Below are positions 1-4,976 of a stretch of DNA of 5,301 bases, in pieces. Within the stretch, counting starts at the first letter, position 1; each line of letters starts with the position of its first letter. The notes below the pieces were generated by a model that searched no databases, was not told the origin of the DNA, and saw only the letters and a program-made list of their open reading frames with translations. Both the position numbers and the translations under genes were made by a program. The stretch covers positions 1 to 5,301 of the forward strand of contig CAZZEX010000178.1 in NCBI GenBank assembly GCA_964653285.1, given 5' to 3'. Source of the DNA: CAZZEX01 sp964653285 (GTDB lineage: Bacteria > Chloroflexota > Anaerolineae > B4-G1).

Positions 1-89
1 GGCATTACCGTGATTGGGTTGTAAAAGTACGAAGTTGTTTTTGAACAGGTCCTTACGCCTGGGTTGAAGCAAGGCGAGGGTGAACCTGA

Positions 90-107
90 CCTCCCGATAA
101 CCGGAGG
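90..107 (+). promoter_or_regulatory. Possible hairpin sequestering the leader-ORF ribosome binding site
   Basis: CCTCC at 90-94 is an exact complement of GGAGG at 103-107, with an 8-nt loop, so the Shine-Dalgarno of the leader ORF at 114 could be masked in a 5-bp stem. Upstream, GAGG (76-79) could pair instead with CCTC (90-93). Two further short inverted repeats lie nearby: CGCCT 56-60 with AGGCG 72-76, and CAGGT 46-50 with ACCTG 84-88. All stems are short and could be chance in GC-rich DNA. No convincing -35/-10 pair is visible in 1-113, so the transcript start, and hence whether this region is leader RNA, is unknown. Confidence 0.22.
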
Positions 108-113
108 ATTCTT

Positions 114-197
114 ATGGCCGACACTAATGGTCTTGACCCGCGAGCCAAGCCAGCCCGCCCTTTGGTGTATCGTGTAGATAGGGGGGACAAAGCATAG
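114..197 (+). CDS. 27-aa leader ORF, translationally coupled to the downstream kinase
   Basis: A short ORF starts at ATG 114 and reads MADTNGLDPRAKPARPLVYR followed by VDRGDKA. It ends at TAG 195-197. Its ribosome binding site is stronger than that of the kinase itself: GGAGGA at 103-108, 5 nt before the ATG. The frame is closed just upstream by TGA at 87-89, so the ATG is the natural start. The last base of its stop codon is the first base of the kinase GTG start (TAGTG), a typical termination-reinitiation arrangement. I recognise no family. The peptide is basic, proline-containing and has no membrane segment or signal sequence. It may be a leader peptide whose translation delivers ribosomes to the kinase, or a small protein in its own right. 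A fortuitous ORF cannot be excluded. Confidence 0.45.
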   Translation: MADTNGLDPRAKPARPLVYRVDRGDKA

Positions 198-2158
198 TGG
201 TGTTGTCACTTGTTCTAGGGATCTCTATTCTGCTTCAATTCACAGCGGCGTTCCTGGCCTTGAGGCTGATTCGGGTCACCGGGCGACGCACAGCGTGGGC
301 GTTTATTGCGGCGGCCGTTTCCCTGATGGCGCTCCGGCGCTGCATCACATTGTTCGGGTTGATCTCCGGGGGCTTGCCCCGACCACCCGACCTGTTAGCC
401 GAATTGGTTGCGCTTGGCACATCGGCACTCATGGTGGTCGGAATGGCCCAGATTGCTCCCTTTTTCCTCTCCATCAAACACTCGGAGGAGGCGCTACGGC
501 AGCGCAACCGCGAACTGGCGCTGCTCAACCGGGCGGGCCGGGCGTTCAGCACCACGCTTGACCTGGACCAGGTGCTCGCCACCATCCTGGAAGAGATGTG
601 CAGCCTGTTGGATGTGGTCGCCGGCTCGGTCTGGTTGATTGACCTGGCGACGGACGAACTGGTCTGCCGGCAGGCCGTCGGCCCCCAAAGCGAGATTGTG
701 CACAGATGGCGGCTGGCGCCGGGCCAGGGGCTTGCCGGCTGGGTGGCGCACAGCGGCGAGAGCCTGATCGTGCCGGATGTGCAGGCCGACGAGCGCCACT
801 TCAAGGAGGTGGACCGGCAAACCGGACTGGGTCTGCGCTCCATCCTCAGCGTTCCACTGAGGGCCGAACAGAATGTGATCGGCGTGCTCCAGGTGATGGA
901 TATAGAGGCCGACCGCTTCAGCCCAACAGACCTGGGGTTGCTGGAGCCACTGGCCGCGACTGCGGCCATCGCCATCCGCAACGCCCGGCTATACGAGCAG
1001 GCCCAACACCGCATGGAGAGCCTGACCAATCTTAACCGCACCTCGCAGGTTATTACCTCCTCCCTGGATATGGAAGAGGTATTGGAGCAGATCGTGGAGC
1101 TGGCGGGGTCCGTGGTCAACTCGGACTACACCAGTGTGGTGCTGGTGGACGAGGAAGGGAAGCCAGCGAGAGAGACCGAGCATTTCACTGGCATGCCTCC
1201 TATATCGCAGCGCATCCGTGGCAGGGGTGTCACCCGCCTTGTGATAGGTAGTGGGCAGGCGGTGGTCGTTGATGCTATCTCCGGCGAGGGGGAGATGAGC
1301 CCTCCAGTCCGCTGGTCCAATGGGGAGTTGATGAAAGCCAACCCCGTCGCCGTCACAGCAGGCATCCACTCCTTCGCCGCCGTACCTATCCGGGCCCGGG
1401 GGAGAGCGATGGGCATACTGTTCGTGCACAGTCTCCAGCCCCGTACTTTCCACGGGCAACTCCCGCTGCTGACCACCTTCGCCAACCAGGCCGCCGCGGC
1501 CATCGAAAACGCGCGGCTGTATGAACAGGCGCGGCGGGATGCCGAAGCCAGGTCTACGCTGCTGGACGAGGTCAACCACCGCGTCAAGAACAACCTGTCC
1601 GCCATCATCGGCCTGCTCTACGCCGAACGACGGCACGCTGGGATGGAGGATCAGGCCGTCTATCAGTCCATCACGCAGGCCTTGGTCAACCGGGTGCAGG
1701 GGCTGGCCACGGTGCATAGCCTGCTCTCCGCGTCCGAGTGGGCGCCCTTGCGCTTGAACGAACTGGCAGCCCAGGTCATTCGCTCTTCCCTGCAGATGCT
1801 CCCGCGCGATAAGCACGTGTCCGTAGACGTGACTTCCTCTGCGGTCCAGGTGACGGCTGACCAGGCGCAGAACCTGGCGCTGGTGATCAACGAACTGGCG
1901 ACCAACACGGTCAAGCACGCCTTGCGGGAGCGCGACACAGCGCACATCGCCATCTGCATCGCTCTCGAAGAAGATACGGTGCTGTTCGAGTTTCGAGACG
2001 ATGGGCCGGGCTATCCAGAAGAGGTACTGCGGTTGGAGCGGTACAGCGTGGGGTTTGATTTGATACAGAACATTGTGCGCAAGAGTCTGCGCGGGGAACT
2101 GTCACTGCATAACGATCGCGGCGCAGTGGCTGTGATTCGATTCGCAGCCCAGGCGTAG
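197..2158 (+). CDS. Membrane-anchored sensor histidine kinase, 2x GAF, HisKA_2 family
   Basis: This is a 653-aa sensor kinase. The N-terminus has three likely membrane segments (about residues 3-25, 33-56 and 67-91). A short helix leads into GAF1 (about 122-261) and GAF2 (about 295-437). Each GAF ends in the same linker NARLYEQA (262-269 and 438-445). The HisKA_2 dimerisation/phosphoacceptor segment begins near 456; motif EVNHRVKNNL places the phosphorylated histidine at H461. The HATPase_c domain has its N-box asparagine at N570 (NELATNTVKHA) and a G1 box DDGPG at 601-605. The G2 region (SVGFDLIQ) is degenerate, as is common in this family. It probably senses a small ligand or redox/light cue through a GAF and phosphorylates a partner receiver, most simply that of the next gene, 12 bp away. 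The GTG at 197 fits the first membrane helix and the overlap with the leader stop; GTG at 200 is a near-equivalent alternative. A G-rich SD-like stretch lies at 180-186. Confidence 0.93.
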   Translation: MVLSLVLGISILLQFTAAFLALRLIRVTGRRTAWAFIAAAVSLMALRRCITLFGLISGGLPRPPDLLAELVALGTSALMVVGMAQIAPFFLSIKHSEEALRQRNRELALLNRAGRAFSTTLDLDQVLATILEEMCSLLDVVAGSVWLIDLATDELVCRQAVGPQSEIVHRWRLAPGQGLAGWVAHSGESLIVPDVQADERHFKEVDRQTGLGLRSILSVPLRAEQNVIGVLQVMDIEADRFSPTDLGLLEPLAATAAIAIRNARLYEQAQHRMESLTNLNRTSQVITSSLDMEEVLEQIVELAGSVVNSDYTSVVLVDEEGKPARETEHFTGMPPISQRIRGRGVTRLVIGSGQAVVVDAISGEGEMSPPVRWSNGELMKANPVAVTAGIHSFAAVPIRARGRAMGILFVHSLQPRTFHGQLPLLTTFANQAAAAIENARLYEQARRDAEARSTLLDEVNHRVKNNLSAIIGLLYAERRHAGMEDQAVYQSITQALVNRVQGLATVHSLLSASEWAPLRLNELAAQVIRSSLQMLPRDKHVSVDVTSSAVQVTADQAQNLALVINELATNTVKHALRERDTAHIAICIALEEDTVLFEFRDDGPGYPEEVLRLERYSVGFDLIQNIVRKSLRGELSLHNDRGAVAVIRFAAQA

Positions 2159-2170
2159 GGGAAGTAGCAG

Positions 2171-3676
2171 ATGAGCAACCAGTATCTTCAGCGTGAAGGT
2201 GTCCGTGTACTGATCGCCGAGGACAACTACCTGGTCAGCGAAATGATCAGGGGGCTATTGGAAGAGTTGGGGTACACCGTCGCCGGGGAAGCAGCGGACG
2301 GGTTTGAGGCTGTGGAGATGACGCAGTCCCTGCGGCCCGACATCGTACTGATGGACATCAAGATGCCCGATATGGACGGCATCGAGGCCACGCGGTTGAT
2401 TTACGAGCGTTGCCCCACGCCGGTGGTGGTGCTGAGCGCCTACGAAACGCCGGAACTGGTCGAGAGGGTCAGCGCGGCCGGCGTGGGGGCCTACCTGGTC
2501 AAGCCACCCAACGCGCACGAAATGGAGCGCGCCATCGCCATCGCCATGGCCCGTTTTGATGACATAATGGAACTGCGCAACTACGCCGGGCAGTTGGAGC
2601 AGCGGGTACAGGAGCGCACCGCCCAACTGCAGGCCCAGTACGCCCGCCTGGAGGCGATCCTCCACAGCGCCTCCGACGGCATCGTCGTCACCGGCGCCGG
2701 GGGTGAGATCATCCAGGCCAACCCGGTCGCGCGGACGTGGCTCACCCAGACTCTCTCCCCGGAGGACGCGGCCCGGCTGCGGGAGACGGTGCGGGACCTG
2801 GCGCGGCAGGCCAGGGAGCAGCCGGAGACGGTCCTGGAACTGAGCGGGCTGGACCTGGAACTAAAGGCTGCGCCCATCTCGCGGCCAGGGGCGGAGGAAG
2901 CCCTGCGACCGGTTCAGGGCGAGCCGGCAGCGGTGGTGGACATCCACGACGTGAGCCACCTCAAGGCGTTAGGCCGCATGAAATCTCGCTTCGTCGAAAA
3001 CATCTCCCACGAACTGCGCACGCCCCTCACGACGATCAAATTATACACGGAGTTGATGCGGCGGACACTGCCGGAGGAGGAGAAACGGCGAGAGTACCTG
3101 GATGCGCTGGCGCAGGGTGTGGACTGGCTGGCGCGGCTGGTGAAGGACATCCTGGAAATCTCGCACATTGATACCGGGCGGCTGGAGATGAAGCCCCACC
3201 CAACCTCGCTCAACCAGTTGACTGAGGCGGCCGTCGTCAGCCACCGGGTGCTGGCCCAGGAGCGGGGGCTGACGTTGGAATACCACCCGGCGGATCCGGA
3301 ACCGGTGGCGCTGGTGGACGCGGAGCGAATGACGCAGGTGTTGGACAACCTGGTGGGGAACGCCATTCAGTATACGCCGGCAGGTGGAAGGGTGATGCTG
3401 TCCACCGGGAGGGAGGAAGCGGAGGGACGCGTCTGGGCCACGGCGACGGTGTCGGACACGGGGATGGGGATACCGGAGGAGGAGTTGCCGCACGTCTTCG
3501 AGCGGTTCTTCCGGGGGGAGAAACCACGGGCGATGCAGCTATCCGGGACCGGCCTGGGACTGGCGACCGCGAAGGAAATTGTGGAATTGCACGGGGGACG
3601 GGTGACAGTGGAGAGCCAGGTGGACGTGGGCACCACCTTCACCGTCTGGCTGCCCCTCACCGACGGTCAGGCATAA
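2171..3676 (+). CDS. Receiver-PAS-HisKA hybrid histidine kinase (N-terminal receiver)
   Basis: This 501-aa cytoplasmic protein has no membrane segment. The receiver domain (about 11-125) has acidic pair E17/D18, phosphoacceptor D62 in MDIKMPDMDG, S89 and K111 in the KPP motif. A coiled coil (about 137-162) joins it to a PAS domain (about 158-262; ASDGIVVTGAGGEIIQANP). HisKA carries phosphoacceptor H280 in FVENISHELRTP. HATPase_c has N-box N397 (DNLVGNAIQYTP), G1 box DTGMGI at 429-434, F box FERFF at 443-447 and G2 box GTGLGL at 459-464. All catalytic residues are present. The receiver precedes the kinase core, so phosphorylation of D62 probably modulates autophosphorylation at H280. The receiver looks like those served by HisKA_2 kinases (PdtaR, EutV), which suits the upstream gene as phosphodonor. 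A GGGGAAG ribosome site (2158-2164) precedes the ATG; the 12-bp gap implies one operon. PAS residues about 241-252 appear to derive from a dispersed DNA repeat. The target receiver of H280 is not in the window. Confidence 0.93.
   Translation: MSNQYLQREGVRVLIAEDNYLVSEMIRGLLEELGYTVAGEAADGFEAVEMTQSLRPDIVLMDIKMPDMDGIEATRLIYERCPTPVVVLSAYETPELVERVSAAGVGAYLVKPPNAHEMERAIAIAMARFDDIMELRNYAGQLEQRVQERTAQLQAQYARLEAILHSASDGIVVTGAGGEIIQANPVARTWLTQTLSPEDAARLRETVRDLARQAREQPETVLELSGLDLELKAAPISRPGAEEALRPVQGEPAAVVDIHDVSHLKALGRMKSRFVENISHELRTPLTTIKLYTELMRRTLPEEEKRREYLDALAQGVDWLARLVKDILEISHIDTGRLEMKPHPTSLNQLTEAAVVSHRVLAQERGLTLEYHPADPEPVALVDAERMTQVLDNLVGNAIQYTPAGGRVMLSTGREEAEGRVWATATVSDTGMGIPEEELPHVFERFFRGEKPRAMQLSGTGLGLATAKEIVELHGGRVTVESQVDVGTTFTVWLPLTDGQA
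2900..2926 (+). repeat. Copy of a dispersed palindromic repeat within the hybrid kinase gene
   Basis: CCCTGCGACCGGTTCAGGGC (2901-2920) followed by GAGCCGG closely resembles, from memory, the short dispersed repeat with core 'TTCGACAAGCTCAGGGCGA'. That repeat is scattered through many bacterial genomes and shows up in proteins as LRQAQGE, FDKLRAG or LSLSKG, depending on frame and strand. Here it is read as ALRPVQGEP, residues 244-252. The copy keeps an inverted repeat, GCCCTG 2900-2905 with CAGGGC 2915-2920. It sits where PAS domains normally have a short turn before the final strand, so the insertion is in frame and plausibly harmless. Family assignment rests on recall, not on a search, and no second copy is in the window. 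Confidence 0.5.
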
Positions 3677-3755
3677 GCGTCCGCCGGAAATGGACCTCCC
3701 GGTACCACTCCGGCCCCAGGGGCACCACCGTCTCGCCGTCCTCCGTCTGAATCGT

Positions 3756-3779
3756 CAGGGCGCGCTCCAGCGCGCCCTG
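3756..3779. terminator. 11-bp GC-rich palindrome, possible transcription boundary after the kinases
   Basis: CAGGGCGCGCT (3756-3766) and AGCGCGCCCTG (3769-3779) are perfect inverted complements separated by only two bases. In RNA this would form a very stable hairpin about 80 nt past the kinase stop and 22 nt before the -35 box of the next promoter. No T-run follows on either strand, so it is not a canonical intrinsic terminator. It might act with Rho, protect a 3' end, or be a protein-binding dyad. It also falls inside the antisense frame, where it encodes the run QGALERAL, so coding bias alone could have contributed. Confidence 0.35.
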
Positions 3780-3801
3780 GAGTAGCAGCCGCAGTAGCTG
3801 A

Positions 3802-3830
3802 TTGACAGGAGAGCGTGTTGAGGCTATAAT
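3802..3830 (+). promoter_or_regulatory. Consensus sigma-70 promoter driving the SCP2 gene
   Basis: TTGACA at 3802-3807 and TATAAT at 3825-3830 are exact consensus -35 and -10 hexamers separated by the optimal 17 bp. Transcription would begin near 3837, giving a leader of about 25 nt that contains the ribosome site of the SCP2 gene. There is no extended -10 TG. A perfect match at optimal spacing in GC-rich DNA is very unlikely by chance, and its position directly before a gene with a strong ribosome site supports it. It implies strong, probably constitutive, housekeeping expression unless a repressor acts here. Confidence 0.88.
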
Positions 3831-3847
3831 GGGCTCAAATCATGCCC

Positions 3848-3854
3848 AGGAGGA
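3848..3854 (+). promoter_or_regulatory. Ribosome binding site that fixes the SCP2 start at 3862
   Basis: AGGAGGA lies 7 nt before ATG 3862. It decides against two upstream in-frame starts: TTG 3802 coincides with the -35 box, and ATG 3829 begins inside the -10 box, so neither would be in the mRNA. Confidence 0.85.
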
Positions 3855-3861
3855 CAAGATA

Positions 3862-4182
3862 ATGGCTGTCACAACGGTGCAAGAGGCCTTCGAGAGCATC
3901 GCCAGCGCGGATCCGGCGAAGATCCAGGGGATCAACGGCGTTATCCTCTTCGACCTGAGTGGGAAGGGGGGCGGCAAGTGGACGTTGACGCTGGAGGACG
4001 GGGAGGCAAAACTGGAGGAAGGGGAAACGACCTCACCCAGTATGACCCTCTCTATGGACACCCAGGACTTCGTCGCGATGTCAAACGGCGAACTGAACGC
4101 GATGGCCGCGTTTATGCAGGGCAAGATCAAGGTCACCGGAGACATGTCGCTCGCGATGCGGCTCCAGAGCATCCTGACATAA
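3862..4182 (+). CDS. Stand-alone SCP2 sterol/lipid-carrier domain protein
   Basis: This is a small soluble protein of 106 aa that consists almost entirely of one SCP2 domain, matching the usual 100-120 aa of single-domain members. It starts MAVTTVQEAFESIA. Family-like features are the early beta-strand region INGVILFDLSG-KGGGKWTL, the acidic strand LEDGEAKLEEGE, the segment MDTQDFVAMSNGELNAMAAF, and the C-terminal hallmark MQGKIKVTGDMSLAMRLQSI. SCP2 domains bind lipids, fatty acyl chains or other hydrophobic ligands in a tunnel; the ligand of bacterial stand-alone forms is generally unknown. It has no signal peptide or membrane segment, so it is cytoplasmic. It has its own consensus promoter and terminator, so it is monocistronic and independent of both neighbouring operons. 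Its position before a corrinoid methyltransferase operon may be incidental. Confidence 0.88.
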   Translation: MAVTTVQEAFESIASADPAKIQGINGVILFDLSGKGGGKWTLTLEDGEAKLEEGETTSPSMTLSMDTQDFVAMSNGELNAMAAFMQGKIKVTGDMSLAMRLQSILT

Positions 4183-4206
4183 CGCAGGCTGGCCGCCAGG
4201 CAAAGT

Positions 4207-4238
4207 CCGCTCCCGGCATGGGAGCGGTTTATTGTTTT
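4207..4238 (+). terminator. Intrinsic terminator after the SCP2 gene
   Basis: CCGCTCCC (4207-4214) pairs perfectly with GGGAGCGG (4220-4227) around a 5-nt loop, GGCAT. It is followed directly by TTTATTGTTTT (4228-4238). It lies 24 nt past the SCP2 stop, which closes that unit as a single-gene transcript. Readthrough would reach the corrinoid operon, which otherwise needs its own promoter in 4239-4316. I see only weak candidates there, for example GATAAC at 4256-4261 without a good -35. Confidence 0.87.
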
Positions 4239-4316
4239 GTGGTAACTTTCTGCCGGATAACACGATGGGTGGTTACGATCAAACGACAGGAAGCAGTCAT
4301 AGAAGGAGAACATAAG

Positions 4317-4976
4317 ATGAATCTATTTGAACAGATGGTGGAGGCCACTGTAGATGAAGATGAAGAGCGCTGCGTGGCCCTGGCCCAGCAGGCGCTCGAC
4401 GAGGGCACGGATCCATTTCAGGCCATCCAGGAGGGCTACACCCAAGGGATGCACATCGTCGGTGAGAAATTCGCCAGGCTGGATTGCTACCTGCCTGACC
4501 TCATACTCTCCGCCAGGGCTATGAACGCCGCCGTGGAGGTACTCAAACCCCGTCTGATGCAGCGTGACGACCATGGATCCCAGGGCACTATCGTCCTGGG
4601 TACGATCCAGGGCGACTTGCACGACCTGGGCAAGAACATCGTCAAAATTATGCTCCAGGCGGCTGGCTTCACCATCCACGACCTGGGTTACAACGTGCCC
4701 GTCCGCCAGTTCGTGGAAGAAGCGGAAAAGGTGGGGGCCGATATCATCGCCGCTTCAGCCATACTGACCACTACCATGGCATACATGCCTGACATCGCAG
4801 CGCTCCTGAGCGAGTTGGGCCGGCGCGACAAGTACCTGATCATGCTTGGCGGCGCATCGGTGATGGCCGAGTGGGCGGTAGAGGCCGGAGCGGATGGCTA
4901 CGGGGAGAACGCGGTTGAGGCCGTCGAGGTGGCCAAGCGCCTGATGCGGGAGAAAAAAGGAGGGGAGAGAAAATGA
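4317..4976 (+). CDS. Methyltransferase corrinoid protein (MtmC/MtbC/MttC family)
   Basis: This 219-aa protein has the two-domain architecture and usual length of methylamine-type corrinoid proteins. The N-terminal helical cap (about 1-88; LFEQMVEATVDED, then the QEGYTQGMHIVGEKF and YLPDLILSARAM segments) leads into a Rossmann-like B12-binding domain (about 90-215). The cobalt-ligating motif DxHxxG is D100, H102 and G105 in GDLHDLGKNIV. The later cobalamin-contact segments are present as SAILTTTM and LGGASV. It would carry the methyl group on its cobalt between a substrate-specific methyltransferase and a second methyltransferase that passes it to a C1 carrier. The start at ATG 4317 is set by AAGGAG (4303-4308), 8 nt upstream; the frame is open much further upstream but runs through the SCP2 gene. 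Its 3' end overlaps the MtmB-family gene by ATGA, so the two are translationally coupled and the partner assignment is strong. Confidence 0.94.
   Translation: MNLFEQMVEATVDEDEERCVALAQQALDEGTDPFQAIQEGYTQGMHIVGEKFARLDCYLPDLILSARAMNAAVEVLKPRLMQRDDHGSQGTIVLGTIQGDLHDLGKNIVKIMLQAAGFTIHDLGYNVPVRQFVEEAEKVGADIIAASAILTTTMAYMPDIAALLSELGRRDKYLIMLGGASVMAEWAVEAGADGYGENAVEAVEVAKRLMREKKGGERK

Larger units (their letters stand above)
3657..3839 (-). pseudogene. Antisense reading frame, possible C-terminal remnant of a lost gene
   Basis: The minus strand is open for 60 codons from a TGA at 3840-3842 to a stop at 3657-3659. It overlaps the 3' end of the hybrid kinase by 20 bp. The translation is protein-like and contains NQLLRLLLQGALERALTIQT followed by EDGETVVPLGPEWYREVHF. 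The 'TxDGxxxxxLGPxWY' pattern recalls small beta-rich domains where a short strand is followed by GPxWY. There is no plausible ATG, GTG or TTG near the N-terminal end and no ribosome site, and the segment stops before any complete domain. The best reading is the decayed tail of an older minus-strand gene, now overwritten by the SCP2 promoter. It could also be chance coding potential in GC-rich DNA. Confidence 0.3.

Noticed and set aside
1..60. Possible 16S rRNA-like wording ('gggttgtaaaa') at the left edge
   Set aside because: The similarity is limited to about ten bases and the surrounding sequence does not follow rRNA.
235..1119. 294-codon open frame on the minus strand opposite kinase 1
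   Set aside because: The translation is rich in Ser, Arg and Ala with no domain pattern, as expected for the complement of a GC-rich gene. The + strand shows unmistakable GAF domains.
989..1945. 318-codon open frame on the minus strand opposite the GAF2/HisKA_2 region
   Set aside because: It is a low-complexity antisense shadow of conserved kinase motifs on the + strand, with no ribosome site or recognisable family.
3802..3861. N-terminal extension of the SCP2 protein from TTG 3802 or ATG 3829
   Set aside because: Both starts lie in the promoter hexamers, upstream of the expected transcript start. ATG 3862 has a well-placed AGGAGGA.
3978..4316. Longer corrinoid protein beginning inside the SCP2 gene
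   Set aside because: The extra 113 codons read another frame of the SCP2 gene and the terminator. The family length and the AAGGAG site support ATG 4317.
4239..4316. Promoter for the corrinoid operon (GATAAC at 4256-4261)
   Set aside because: There is no matching -35 at good spacing. The match is too weak to report as a feature, although a promoter is expected here or upstream.
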